A DNA stretch of 64,000 nt from the NCBI RefSeq assembly GCF_949987515.2, contig NC_082684.1, positions 117,966,080 through 118,030,079 on the forward strand, in the 5' to 3' direction. The position numbers were made by a program, and so were the translations under genes. The DNA comes from Delphinus delphis. Lineage: Eukaryota; Chordata; Mammalia; Artiodactyla; Delphinidae. Below, one piece after another: positions 35,507 through 46,205 of this stretch. A model generated the notes under the pieces. That model was not told where the DNA came from. It made no database searches and was given only the letters and a program-made list of their open reading frames with translations. How positions within the stretch are numbered: the first letter of the stretch is position 1; each line of letters starts with the position of its first letter.

Positions 35507-36032
35507 CCTACCGGTTCTGTTTCTCTGGAGAAGCCTGACTAATACATGGACTCAGTAGGACAAGAGCAGATGTGGGGAGCCATCTTCTGTAGTAAGAGCT
35601 ACACAGGTGCCCAGGGCTCAGTGCATTTGGAGCTTGCCTTCCCTCAGCTCCTGGTCCCCCTGGGGCTCCGAGTTGGAAAGGCAAAGTGATGACTAGCATC
35701 TTCCCGTGCAAGAGCAAAGGCCCTCTGAGGCCCAGCAACAACCAGCAGCACAGTGGGTTCCCTGGATTCTGCTTCTCTCTGACGCTGTGTTGATTTGGTT
35801 CTTATTATTTCTAAATCCAATTCTTCTCAGGGACTGGGAAAGGTTTGCCCCTTGTGATCAAGCTTAAAGTCTCAGTGCTGAAGCAACAGGAGATTTCTTA
35901 GAGGAAAGAGACAACTCACAGGTGTGTCATGGTGCCAGCGGCTCTGAGGGACCTCCCACCCCAGAATCATCTGGAACACATATGAGTTACCCATCCCCGT
36001 TACCCAAGCACTCCTCCCGATGCAGTGATTAC

Positions 36033-36215
36033 CTTGGTACATGGCAGGGGAGATGGGCCAGCTGATGCCCAGGGCCTCGTCCTCTCGGAACGTCTGGCAG
36101 AAGTCCCTCAGCATGGCCAGGCCCAGGCCCTGGCGGCGATGGCTCCTCCGGACAAACACGGTGTCTAAGACAGGCAGCAGGTAGCACACACCCGTGCCAT
36201 CACCACACAGGCTGC
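36033..36215 (-). CDS. FAM169B: FAM169B internal coding exon (GNAT-like core)
   Basis: This 183-bp exon is bounded by a TTTCCCCTCAG acceptor (exon starts at 36215) and an ACCAAG|GTAATC donor (ends at 36033). It enters and leaves in phase 1, so the glycine split with the 60910 exon and the valine split with the 32176 exon both resolve. The peptide contains LPVLDTVFVRRSHRRQGLG followed by MLRDFCQTF and SWPISPAMYQ. The family pattern is LPVLDT(M/V)F(L/V)R, then (R/K)G..LG, then MLEDF...YP.SS.MY. The R-x-x-G-x-G/A-like segment (RRQGLGLA) resembles the acetyl-CoA-binding loop of GNAT proteins, though binding has not been shown for this family as far as I know. The open frame continues upstream to 36414, but that stretch is intron read-through. 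No stop or frameshift interrupts the exon. Confidence 0.88.
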
Positions 36216-37110
36216 CTGAGGGGAAAGCAAGAGACACGTGCTGTCCCCTGGGCTGGACTAGCCTGCCAGGACCCGGCGGGACTCCCACTTGCCAGGTCAC
36301 TGGTACCATCCGGAAGCAGTGCAGCCTCTCACAAACTAAACCACTACAGACCAAACAGCAGATCACCCTAAACCACCAGCTCTCCAGCTTACTGGGCAGC
36401 CCACACATTGTCAATTACTGTGAGCAAGGCCACTAGGCTATTGCCCTGGAATGAAATGCAAACCCAGTGACTGAGCAGAGCGAGGCCGTCGCGCACCCAT
36501 ACTCCTCACACCCCTCCCTCACTGTGCACAGTTCAGAGACCCCCAAAACGAAGGAGGAACATCTGGGCAACATCAAAGTTCTCCGTGATGTGGGCTTGGA
36601 GACCCAGCCAACGCATCTCCATGGCATGGACTTGTTCAGAGTTCACCATGGCCAATTATGGCAAAGCACGCCTGACCCAAACAGACTAAGTCCTGTTTCC
36701 CATAGAACATCAATGACCCTGCTATTGCAGAGCAAGAGAGGCTACAGCTGGCACCTCTCCCACTTTTCTACCCTGAATTTAACTTTACTGCAAGCAGCAC
36801 TAACAGCAGCAAAGTTGCTGCTTCTGCAACAGGAACCTACCCTTGCAGTCAGTCACCTCTGTTGTCATCCTAGCTAGAAATGCCACACACACCCAACTAT
36901 ATCACCTTCCTCACTTCCCAGCTGCACAGTTGCCTGTGCTCTAGATGCACTGGAATCCAGGAAAAGAAATATGTCGCATAGTCAGCTCCTATTGGAAGAG
37001 GTGGTATTTGTGTCTGCAAAGATTCAAAGGTGAGTAATTTCCCAAACAAACAAAAAAATGATTCTGAGTCTAATTAGCCAGGCTGAATTGCAGAGCTACA
37101 TGCTACTGTA
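36216..37110. other. Intronic unique sequence
   Basis: Directly upstream of the 36033-36215 exon on the gene strand. No repeat recognised and no other exon supported. Confidence 0.4.
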
Positions 37111-37114
37111 GTGA

Positions 37115-37560
37115 ACTGTTTGAAAAATGGCCATAGTTATTCCCTGTCCTATATCCACACACCTTTGCATGTGATTTTGAAGGTCCTCCCATCAAGATAT
37201 GGGGTCTACTTCCTCTCCCCTTCAATCTTGCTGGCCTGGTGACTCACTTTGAGCAACAGAATGAAGCTGGCAAGAGCACACCAGTTCCGAGCCTAGGCCT
37301 CTCGGGGTCCAGGGCCCCTCCATTCTTTCACAGATCCCTATCACTCACCACAAGAACAAACCCAGGCTAGCCTGCCACCAGGAGAGAAACATGGCCCAGG
37401 CACCCTCGTGGTCCCAGCCAACATCTAGCTGGTCTTAAGAAACAGGTGGGCAGGTGACCACAGACGCATAGGCCAGCCCAGCCTAGAGCAGAAAACCACC
37501 CAGCTGAGCCTCAGCAAAATCGCCAACCAAAAGAATGGTGAGTTAAATAAATAGTTGGTT
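37115..37560 (+). mobile_element. Probable MaLR-like LTR, diverged
   Basis: The segments 'ttgctggcctggtgactcac', 'tgagcaacagaatgaagctgg', 'gttccgagcctaggcctc', 'aggctagcctgccaccagg', 'cacccagctgagcctcagc' and 'ttaaataaatagttggtttt' follow the order of an old mammalian LTR. The family name is not certain. Confidence 0.5.
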
Positions 37561-37744
37561 TTGTGCCCAATATGAATGTATAAATAAATAATCTGTGACC
37601 AACGAGCAACCCCAATTCACTTGAGATGGTAATTGTAAAGAATTTGGAATTTACCCTAAATGTGCCTGAAATAACAGCACCAACTGGGTTGCAATTATAT
37701 AACTTCCAATTTTATAGACAACAAGAACAATGGTCCCCAAACAG

Positions 37745-39063
37745 TGAAGTCCTTCAAAGCTAAGAATGTTTAAAATTAAATAAAAATACAATTGCACTCA
37801 CAACAGCATTAAAAAGTAAATACTCAGGAATATATTTAACAAAAGAAGCATAAGCCTTAAATACTGAAAAGCACAAAACATAGTTGAGGGAAATTAAAGA
37901 AGATCTAAATAAATGAAGAGAAATTCCATGTTCATGGATTGGATCAGGGTCCCCAACCTCCAAGCCACAGACCAGTACCGGTCCATGGCCTGTTAGGAAC
38001 CAGGCCACACAGCAGGAGTTGAGCAGCGGGCGAGCGAGCGAAGCTTCATCTGTATTTACAGCCGCTCCCCAACACTCGTATTACCGCCAGAGTTCCACCT
38101 CCTGTCAGATCAGTGGCGGCATTAGATTCTCACAGGAGCACTAACCCTACTGTGTACTGTGCATGAGAGGATGTAGGTTGCACCCTCCTTATGAGAATCT
38201 AATGCCTGATGATCTGAGGTGGAGCTGAGGCAGTGATGCTAGCACTGGGGAGCGGCTGCAAATACAGATTATCGTTAGCAGAGAGGTTTGACTGCACAGA
38301 GATCATAATAAATCAATTGCTCGCAGAATCATATCAAAACCCTATCAGTGAGTGGCAAGTGACAATTAAGCTGCATCTTACATAATAGACCGGACATAAG
38401 CAACACACTTCAGGTGTCACTGTCTCCCATCACCCCCAGATGGGACCATCTAGTTGCAGGAAAACAAGCTCAGGGCTCCCACGGATTCTGCATTATGGTG
38501 AGTTGTATAATTATTTCATTATATATTAAAATGTAATATTAATAGAAATAAAGTGCACAACAAATGTAATGCGCTTGAATCACCCCAAAACCATACCCCA
38601 CCACGGAAAAACTGTCTTCCACGAAACCAGTCCCTGGTGCCAAAAAGGTTGGGGACTGCTGGATTGGATGACTCAATACTGTTAAGTTGCCAATTCTTCC
38701 CAAACTGACCTGTAAGCTTAACAACAGTCCTATCAAAATCCCAGCAGGCTCTTTTGTGGAAATTGACAAGCTGAGAGTAAAATTCATGTGAAATGCAAAG
38801 TCTCTAGGATAAAAAAAACAGAAAAAAAAAAGAAGAAAAACAAAGTTGGAGGTTTTATATGAACCAATTTCAAAGCTTCTTATAAAATCAAGGTAATCAG
38901 ACAGTGTGATAATGGTGCAACAGTGGGCATATAGATCAATGGAGCAGAAGTGAGAGTCCAGAAGTAAACTCTTACACTCCGAATTTCTACAAAATGCCAT
39001 GGTAACTCAGTGGGGGAAAAGACAGACTTTTCAACAAACTGTGGTGGAATGATTGGACATCCA
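37745..39063 (+). mobile_element. Old L1 ORF2 fragment split by a hAT element
   Basis: L1 ORF2 text at 37780-37944 ('aaatactcaggaatatattt', 'gaaattccatgttcatgg') resumes at 38670 ('caatactgttaagttgcca', 'atatagatcaatggagcag') and ends near 39063. The hAT insertion accounts for the gap. Ancient, non-coding. Confidence 0.85.
37945..38661 (+). mobile_element. Non-autonomous hAT-type DNA transposon, 717 bp
   Basis: Flanked by a perfect 8-bp TSD GATTGGAT (37937-37944 and 38662-38669), the hAT hallmark. Imperfect terminal inverted repeats: CAGGGTCCCCAACC at the left and GGTTGGGGACTGCTG at the right. An internal subterminal inverted pair includes 'ggcattagattctca' and 'tgagaatctaatgcc'. There is no transposase ORF. 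It is a known type of mammalian hAT repeat; I do not name the family. Confidence 0.9.
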
Positions 39064-39891
39064 TAAGCCAAAAATTAATTAATTAATTAAAAATGAACAA
39101 ATTAATGAATGAAGCTGCAACAGAACAGAGCCCAGAATGAGACCCACACAAACACAGTCAACTTATCTCTGACAAAGGAGCAAAGCAAAGTGAATAGAGG
39201 AAGGACAGTCTTTTCAACAAGTGATGCTGGGACAGTTGGACATCCACATGCAAAACCATGAATCTAGACACAGACCTTAAACCCTTCACAAAACATAGCT
39301 CAAAATGGATCACAGACACAAATGTACAATGCAAAACTGCAGAACTAGAAGATAACATAGGAGAAAATCTAGATGACCTTGGGTTTGGCAATAAACTTGT
39401 ACATACAGCATCAAAGGCATGATCCATGAAAGAAAAAATTGAGAGTTGAATTTCATTAAAATCAAATTTTTCTGCTCTGTGAAGAACACTGTCAAGAGAA
39501 TGAGAAGCCACAAACTGGGGGAAAAATATATTCAAAAGACATATCTGATAAAGAACTATTATCCAAAATATACAAAGAGCTCATAAAACTCAACAATAAA
39601 AAAACAAACAACTTGATTAAAAAGTGGGCCAAAGACCTTAATAGACACCTCACCAAAGAAGCTGTACAGATGACAAGTAACATAAGAAGATGTGCCACAT
39701 CATATATCATCAGGGAAATAAAAATTTTTAAAAAGTGAGATACTACCATACACCTATTAGAATGGCCAAAATCCAGAACACTGAAAACACCAAAGTGCTG
39801 TTGAAGATGTGGAGCAAAAGGAACTCTCTTTCATTGTTGGTGGGAATGCAAAATGGTACAGCCACTCTGGATGACAGCTTAGTGGTTTCTT

Positions 39892-40235
39892 TTCTTTTTT
39901 TTTTTTTTTTTTAATTTTTGGCTGCATGGAGTCTTCATTGCTGCATGCAGGCTTTCTCTAGTTGTGGCGAGCGGGGGCTACTCTTTGTTGTGGTGCACGG
40001 GGCTTCTCATTGCAGTGGCTTCTCTTGTTGTGGAGCATGGGCTCTAGGCGCACGGGCTTCAGCAGTTGTGGCACACAGGCTAAGAAGTTGTGGCTCACAG
40101 GCTCTAGAGAGCAGGCTCAGTAGTTGTGGTGCATGGGCTTAGCTGCTCCACAGCATGTGGTATCTTCCCCAACCAGGGATCGAACTCGTGTCCCCTGAAT
40201 TGGCATTCTTAACCACTGCGCCACCAGGGAAGTCC
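39892..40235 (-). mobile_element. CHR SINE, long type
   Basis: Left T-rich tail, right head (GGGACTTCCCTGGTGGCGCA on the minus strand). The 17-bp TSD CAGCTTAGTGGTTTCTT (39875-39891) versus CAGCTTGGTGGTTTCTT (40236-40252) has one mismatch. It is inserted in old L1 sequence. Confidence 0.95.
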
Positions 40236-40820
40236 CAGCTTGGTGGTTTCTTACAGAACTAAACCTACTCTTACCATAGGATCCGGCAATTGTGCTCATT
40301 TATATTTACCTGAAGGAGTTGAAAACTTATGTCTACTCAAAAACCGGCACACAAATGTTTGTAATGCCTATATTCATAATTACCAAAACTTGGAAGCAAC
40401 CAATATATGCTTCAATGGGAGAGTGGATAAATAAATTATGGAACATCCAGATAATGGAATACTAGTCAGTGTTAAAAGGAAATGAGCTATCGTGCCATAA
40501 AAGGATATAGAGAAACCTTACAGCACATTACTAAGTAAAAGAAGCCAATCCACAAAGGCTACATAGCATACAATTACAATTCTATCTTCTGGAAAAGGCA
40601 AAACTACGAAGGCAGTAAAAATATTAGTGGTTGCCAAGGGGTAGGGGAGAGCAAGGGATGAATAGGTGGAACACAGGATTTTTAGGGCAGTGAAGCTACT
40701 CTGTATGATGGTACAACGATAGAACATGTCTTTATACATTTGTCGAAACCCACAAAACATACAACACAAAGAATGAACCCTAATGTAAACTATGGACTTT
40801 AGTTAATAATAATGTATTCT

Positions 40821-41166
40821 TATGGACTGAATTGTGTCTCCCCAAACCCTCAGTACATCAGAATGTGTCTGTATTTAGAGACAGGGCCTTTAAGAGGTGA
40901 TGAACTCAAAATGAGGTCTTTAGATGGGCTCTAATCCAATCCAGTTGGTGTCCTTATAAGAAGAGGAAATTTGGACACACAGAGGGACACCAAGAATGCA
41001 CACAACACACAGGAAAACCGTGAGAGGACACACTGAGCAGACGGCCAAACTTGCCTACACCCTGACCTTGGAATTCCAGCCTCCAGAACCGTGTGAAAAT
41101 TAATTTCTGTTGTTTAAGCCACCCAATGTGTGGTGCTCTGTTACGGGAGCCCTAGTCAACTAATAC
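40821..41166 (+). mobile_element. MLT1-type MaLR LTR
   Basis: Reads TATGGACTGAATTGTGTC, GGGCCTTTAAGAGGTGATG, TCCTTATAAGAAGAGGAAA, CAGCCTCCAGAACCGTGTG, TGTTTAAGCCACCCAATG and ends CTAGTCAACTAATACA. It interrupts an old L1 3' UTR, with a probable 5-bp TSD (TGTAT/TGCAT). Confidence 0.88.
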
Positions 41167-41369
41167 ATGCATCAATATTGGTTTATGAATTATAATAAAT
41201 GTACCACACTAATGCAATATATTAATAATAGAGGAAACTGTGTGTGTGGAGGGGGATGAGAACTCTCTGCACTTTCTGCTCAATTTTTCTATAAACCTAA
41301 AACTGCTGTAAAAGGTAAAATCTGCTAATTTTTTAATGTATAAGATATTTTTAAAAATGAAGCTGGACC

Positions 41370-42515
41370 CTTACTTCACATCATTTAAAAAATTAATTCA
41401 AGATGTATCTAGACATAAATATAAGAGTTAAAACTGTAAAGCTTTTAGAAGAAAACACAGAAGGAAATCTTCACAACCTTGGGTTAGGCAAAGAGTTCTT
41501 AGCTTTGACATCAATGGACACAACCAACTGGTAAATCTGACTTCATCAAAATTAACTTGGTACTTCAAAAGACACCACAAAAAAAAATAAAAAGACAAGC
41601 CACAGACTGTAAGAAAATGTTGCAAATCACATTCCTGATAAAAGACATATCCAGACTATATAAAGAACTCTTATAATTCAACAAAAAGAAAACCAACAAC
41701 CAATTAAAAACGGACAGATGATCTGAACAGACATTTCTTCAAAGAAGACACACAAATGGTTAATAATCAGTGAAAAGATACTCAACACCATTAGTCATCT
41801 AAAAATGCAAATTAAAACCACAATGAAATGCCACTTTTGACCTACTAAATGGCTATAATCAAAAAGACAAGCGCTGACAAGATGCGGAGAAATTGGAACC
41901 CTCATATATTGCTGCTGGGAATACATAATGGTACAGAAACTTTGTCAAATAATTTGGCAGTTTCTTGAGAAGTTAAAACATATGCTAACCAAAGACCCAC
42001 CAGTTCTGCTCCTAGGAACCCACTTAAGAGAAGCAAAAACATGTCCATACAAAGACATGTATGCAAGCATTTATACCAGCACTATTCATAACAGCCAAAA
42101 ACTGGAAACCATACTGGTAAATGCATAAACAAAATGTGGTACAGTCATACCATGGAACATTACTCAGCAATAAAAAGGAATAAAATACTAATATATGCTG
42201 TAATTTGGATGAACCTCAAAAACACCAAGCTGAGTGAAAGAAGCCAGACACAGAAGACCACATACTGTATCTTTCCATTTATATGAAACATCCAGGAAAG
42301 GCAAATTGATGGAGACAGAGAGCAGAGCAGTCGTTCTCTAGAGCTGAGATGGAAAGAGACTGACACCAAAAAAAGGCAACTTTTTGGGGTGATGGAAATA
42401 TCTAAAATCTGGATTGTGGTGCTGGTCATACAACTCTCTAAATTTGCTGAAAAACAAGTCACTGAATGGTACACTTAAAATTGGCAACTTTTATGGGATG
42501 TAAAATTATACTTCA
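41370..42515 (+). mobile_element. Old L1M 3' portion
   Basis: L1 order: 'gcttttagaagaaaacacag', 'ttggtacttcaaaagacacc', 'acatttcttcaaagaagaca', 'ccaagctgagtgaaagaag', 'ttatgggatgtaaaattata'. Ancient, with many stops. Confidence 0.85.
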
Positions 42516-42589
42516 AAAAAACTGATTTGAAAAGATACAATGAATTGTATTAAATTGTATTAGAAAGATACAATTAAATAAGGAAAGGG

Positions 42590-43108
42590 AAAAATAATAA
42601 CTTTATAGTATAGAAAGGGGGTAGACACCCCCTTGAGTGATCAGGGTGAATATCACCAGTAGTAACGTTGGCATCTTGTACCCCACACCTGATATGACCA
42701 CGTGAGGAGAAGCATGCTTCACTGTGCCCCAAACCCATAACCTTGGTAAATAATGAGATAATATCATACAAATCTAAATTAACGGACATTCCATAAATCT
42801 CCTGACCAGTACTCCTCAAAAGTGTCTAGGTCATGAAAGACAAGGAAAACCAAGAAATGGTCCCAAATTGGTAGGGGAGGCTAAGAAGACCTGAAGATTA
42901 AAGACAACAAAGACTCCTGATCAGATCCTACAAGAGAAGGACACTGCTGGAAGATCAGCCAGTGTTAGTTTCTCAGTTTTGACCACTGTGCCATGGTTAT
43001 GTACGATGCTAACATTAGGGCAAGGTGAGTGAGGGTATAACAGGAACTCTCTGTCCTATCTTTGCAACTCTTCTGTAAAACTAAAATTATTTCAAAATAA
43101 AAGTATGG
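42590..43108 (+). mobile_element. Old L1/HAL1-like 3' end
   Basis: The last part ('gcaaggtgagtgagggtata', 'ggaactctctgtcctatc', 'ctaaaattatttcaaaataa') is an L1M-type 3' UTR end. The earlier part is diverged and only plausibly from the same element. Confidence 0.55.
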
Positions 43109-43364
43109 GGTGGGGCAGAGGAACACTGCACCAGCCCTTCCTAAAGGCTCATCATACTTTCAAGTTGGTCAAATAAAACCCATCTCAATTCACAAAGCAA
43201 CAAATTGGCCTCTTAATAAGAATATTAATGAACTGTAATAAGAATATTGCAGCCTGATTGTGAACGGGGCTGAGAGAGTAAGCTGGTTGCACACAAATGG
43301 ACTCCCCATTCATAATCAGAACATAAAATCCTAGGAAACCTTCCCACATACAATAGCACAGAAC

Positions 43365-43445
43365 AGTTGGTAGGAACCCTAGCCATGATCTCATCCACTC
43401 TACCCATTTTATAGACATGGCAGCTGACAGGGGCAAGAAAGGTTA
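43365..43445 (+). repeat. Possible MIR fragment
   Basis: 'tgatctcatccactctaccc' and 'attttatagacatggcagct' followed by 'gaaaggttaaaa' follow the MIR core pattern weakly. Confidence 0.4.
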
Positions 43446-43539
43446 AAAACATAGGACTTGGCTCCTTTTTGTCAGTAACAGCTGCCCAACTGGCTTTCAT
43501 CAGCTCATGGGGAGTGTTGATACCACAGCAAAGAAGTTA

Positions 43540-44035
43540 AAGGGAAGGAGACAAAAAGGATAGAAATGAATTAAAACAAAAACAAAGATACAACATAAAG
43601 TATTTTTTTTTAAATTCAAGAGTTGCTAAAGCCAGAAAGAAGACAATTCATAAAGCACATTAGGAATTAAAATAGATATATCACTATAGATGTGGCAGAA
43701 ATTTAAAAGGTAAGAGAATACTGTAAATAACTGTAGGCCAATAGATTTGAACAGATGAAAAGGCCAAATTCCTAAGATAATACAACCCACCAAAACTGAC
43801 TCACAGAAAAACAGAAAAACTAAACTATCCTATGACCATGGAAATCTGAACGCAGTAGTTTAAATCCCTCCCACACTGAACACGCCAGGTCAGGTGACTT
43901 TAGAGATAAGTTCTGCCAACTTTCCCAGGAAAGCCTTCCAGAGCACAGAAAAAGAGACATTAGTCCATGACTCAGCCTATGAGCACAGTGTAACCTTTTC
44001 AGAGAAAAAGATAAAAAGCAAATGAAGATCAGATA
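43540..44035 (+). mobile_element. Old L1 ORF2 remnant
   Basis: Diverged L1 ORF2 text: 'ataactgtaggccaataga', 'aggccaaattcctaagata', 'gttctgccaactttcccagg'. No TSD identified. Confidence 0.65.
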
Positions 44036-45160
44036 ATTAAGCAAATAACAGTAGTTCCTGAACATAAGACAAAAAACTTAAACCAACAGTAGCAAACCGA
44101 ACCCAACAAAGTTACTCCACTGGTAACTGGTTTCTCTGCTCATGCCCCAGGCTGTTCTGGGGGAGATACAAATGATCAATAAGGTATCCAGGGTGAAACT
44201 ACCACCCCCAGGCATGAACTAACACCACACAGAGGGCTTTTCCATCAACAGCCTGGGAGGACCTGAAGAAGGAAGATCTGTGAGGATAAGATGAAGCCCA
44301 CCAAAGAGTAAAGGAGGGGGCACCAGCAGGCTATCCCCCTAACAATACGTACCCCAACAGATCAAAGACAAAGAGGAAGACAGTTACTCTAGGAAGAGAG
44401 GAATATATTCTTAGGACACCTAAGACAGACGGTGCACCATAGGGCAGTGATAGCAGCAGACAGCCAGGAAGTAGCGGAATAAACAGTATCTGCTTCAAAA
44501 AGATTTGTCAGAAGGAAGACGACATAAGAGACAAGTGGCAAGACAAATGCCATAGTGTATTTCCACTGCCCGGATGTCTTGACACTCAAGACCCGGGCAC
44601 CAGGAAAGTTAAGGTGTGGGTCCACAGAACTCAAAAGAGCCAAGCGCCCGGCCAAAGCTCTCTTCACACTTCCTTTTGCAAAGCTGCATTTGTGTTGGCT
44701 GTGAGCACCTGTCCGGGTTTGTACTGCTAATGCCCAAAGGCAATACGCTGACAGTAGCTGCTGCAGACACTTGGCTCTGTGGAGCATTTTAAGTATAATT
44801 GCTCTAAAAATCCAAATGCAGGCCAAATAGTCACAGTTGCTAGTCCAAGAGATTAAGTGCAAACTATAAAGATATTTGGGATACTCTTAAACCTGGGAAA
44901 CTCAAAACAGTAGTAGCTAAAAGTGTTAACTTTTGCTAACCATTGACACTATCTTTTCATGACAATCATACTGCATGTCTGTCATGAGCCCGCTTCACAA
45001 GGTTAGAGCCACACTCCCTGGGCACCTGGGGCAGCTGAGCATCTATTGACAATACCACTAAATGGTCTGGATGTTCCCAAATTCTCCCCACCGAGGAGCA
45101 TTACTAACATCAATTTGGATAAAATCTTTTTTTTTTAATATGAGACATTTAAACTGTATT
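44036..45160. other. Unique intronic sequence with one 157-codon open frame
   Basis: No repeat recognised with confidence. The minus-strand open frame 44389-44862 ends in a hydrophobic segment (MAFVLPLVSYVVFLLT) but has no recognised family, no splice-site support and no partner exon, so it is not called as a gene. Confidence 0.4.
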
Positions 45161-45168
45161 CTCTAGAA

Positions 45169-45367
45169 CAGGGGCTGGCAAACTATTTCTGTAAGGGTCA
45201 GGTAGAAAATACTTTAGGCTTTGGGGACAACCACTCACCCCTGCAGTTGTAGAGCAAAATCAGCCATGAACAACACGAATGCGCGAAACTGTGTTTCAAT
45301 AAAATTTTATTTACAAAAACGGACGATAGGCAGAATTTGGTCTATGGGCCATAGCTGCCAACACCTG
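45169..45367 (+). mobile_element. Non-autonomous hAT-Charlie-like element
   Basis: Begins CAGGGGCTGGCAAACTATTT and contains TACTTTAGGCTTTGGGG and AATAAAATTTTATTTACAAA. It ends GCTGCCAACACCTG, a degenerate inverted repeat of the start. The 8-bp TSD CTCTAGAA (45161-45168) / CTCCAGAA (45368-45375) has one mismatch. Family name not given. Confidence 0.8.
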
Positions 45368-45388
45368 CTCCAGAAAAACATCACTTTT

Positions 45389-45597
45389 GGGGGCTTCCCT
45401 GGTGGCGCAGTGGTTGAGAGTCCGCCTGCCGATGCAGAGGACATGGGTTCGTGCCCCAGTCTAGGAAGATCCCACATGCCGCGGAGCAGCTGGGCCCGTG
45501 AGCCATGGCCGCTGAGCCTGCGCGTCCGGAGCCTGTGCTCCGCAACGGGAGACGCCGCGACAGTGAGAGGCCCGTGTACCGCAAAAAAAAAAAAAAA
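45389..45597 (+). mobile_element. CHR SINE, short type
   Basis: GGGCTTCCCTGGTGGCGCAG head, GCCGCTGAGCCTGCGCGTCC middle, CCCGTGTACCGC then A run. The TSD TCACTTTT lies at 45381-45388 and 45598-45605. Confidence 0.94.
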
Positions 45598-45839
45598 TCA
45601 CTTTTAACAAGCAAGACTAAGTGTTCAGAATCCTATTTGTATAATAATCATCTTTTCTCAAAAACAACTGAAAATAATGCATTAACATGAACCACCCCAA
45701 AACAAGATATACTGGGAGATAAGCTTTAGTTATATTGTTTCCTCTTTGAAAAGTATCATTTCTTTCTATATGTTTGATTATTATAACAGGAATTTATTTA
45801 TAAGGTGCCATAAAATTAGATTCATTTTTAAAATATTGA

Positions 45840-46055
45840 AGAAAAACTTATTTGCTTAAAGGAAATAACCTTGGCCAAGTTGGATTTATCCCGGGTGGTT
45901 TAACATAAGAAAATTTGTACCAGTAATTCATCTCATTTGTCAATTACAGTAGAAAGAACTGCTTCAGTTTAATATAACACTGGACTCTGCACATTATCCA
46001 GTTCATATGACACAGAACATAGAAAAAAATTTTTTAAGCAAAAGAAACTACCACT
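45840..46055 (+). mobile_element. Old L1 ORF2 fragment
   Basis: 'aagttggatttatcccggg' then 'tggtttaacataagaaaat' and 'gtaattcatctcatttgtca' follow the L1 RT coding order. Highly diverged. Confidence 0.6.
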
Positions 46056-46076
46056 GAAAATGCATGCCTTAGGTGA

Positions 46077-46205
46077 GTGGGTCTCAAACTCTAGAATGAA
46101 ACATGAGAATCACCTGGAGGGCTTGTTAAAACATAAATTGTTGGGCCCCATTCCAGTGCCGGTGTCTGGTGCCGGGGGTCTGGGGCACAGCCCAAGAACT
46201 CCTGT
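46077..46205 (+). mobile_element. Partial hAT-type MER element
   Basis: 'agtgggtctcaaactctaga', 'gagaatcacctggagggctt' and 'gttaaaacataaattgttgg' resemble the left half of a common hAT-derived MER repeat. The right end is not clear. Confidence 0.6.

Larger units (their letters stand above)
34482..35547 (+). mobile_element. ERVL-type LTR (MLT2-like), interrupted by a SINE and a microsatellite
   Basis: Starts TGTGGTAGTTCATGTTATAC, with ATCAACTTGAGTGGGCC and GTGTCTGTGAGGGTG. It resumes after the SINE at 34965 with AGTAAAGCAGATTGCCCTCC and CCAATCAGTTGAGGGC, and ends GGTTCTGTTTCTCTGGAG then GCCTGACTAATACA. The usual short CT/TA stretch before the LTR end has expanded into about 200 bp of CT-rich repeat. 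No internal retroviral genes. Confidence 0.85.
32177..36032 (-). other. FAM169B: FAM169B intron of about 3.9 kb
   Basis: This interval separates the two downstream FAM169B exons and is bounded by GT/AG signals on the minus strand. It contains a minus-strand MLT1-type LTR, an ERVL-type LTR interrupted by a SINE, and a long CT-rich microsatellite. The remainder (about 32766-34480 and 35549-36032) looks like unique, moderately GC-rich intronic sequence with no coding signal. Confidence 0.7.
39064..41330 (+). mobile_element. Old L1 3' half, interrupted by a SINE and an MLT1 LTR
   Basis: L1 ORF2 C-terminal and 3' UTR sequence in order: 'ttttcaacaagtgatgctgg', 'aaaatggatcacagacac', 'caccaaagaagctgtacag', 'actatggactttagttaat'. 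It resumes after 41167 with 'catcaatattggtttatg' and 'cactttctgctcaattttt'. It repeats the ORF2 region already seen just before 39063, so it is a separate L1 copy or a duplication. Confidence 0.8.

Noticed and set aside
36216..36414. Upstream extension of the FAM169B frame to an ATG at 36414
   Set aside because: It lies beyond a good CAG acceptor, and the family alignment begins exactly after that acceptor, so it is intron read-through rather than an alternative start.
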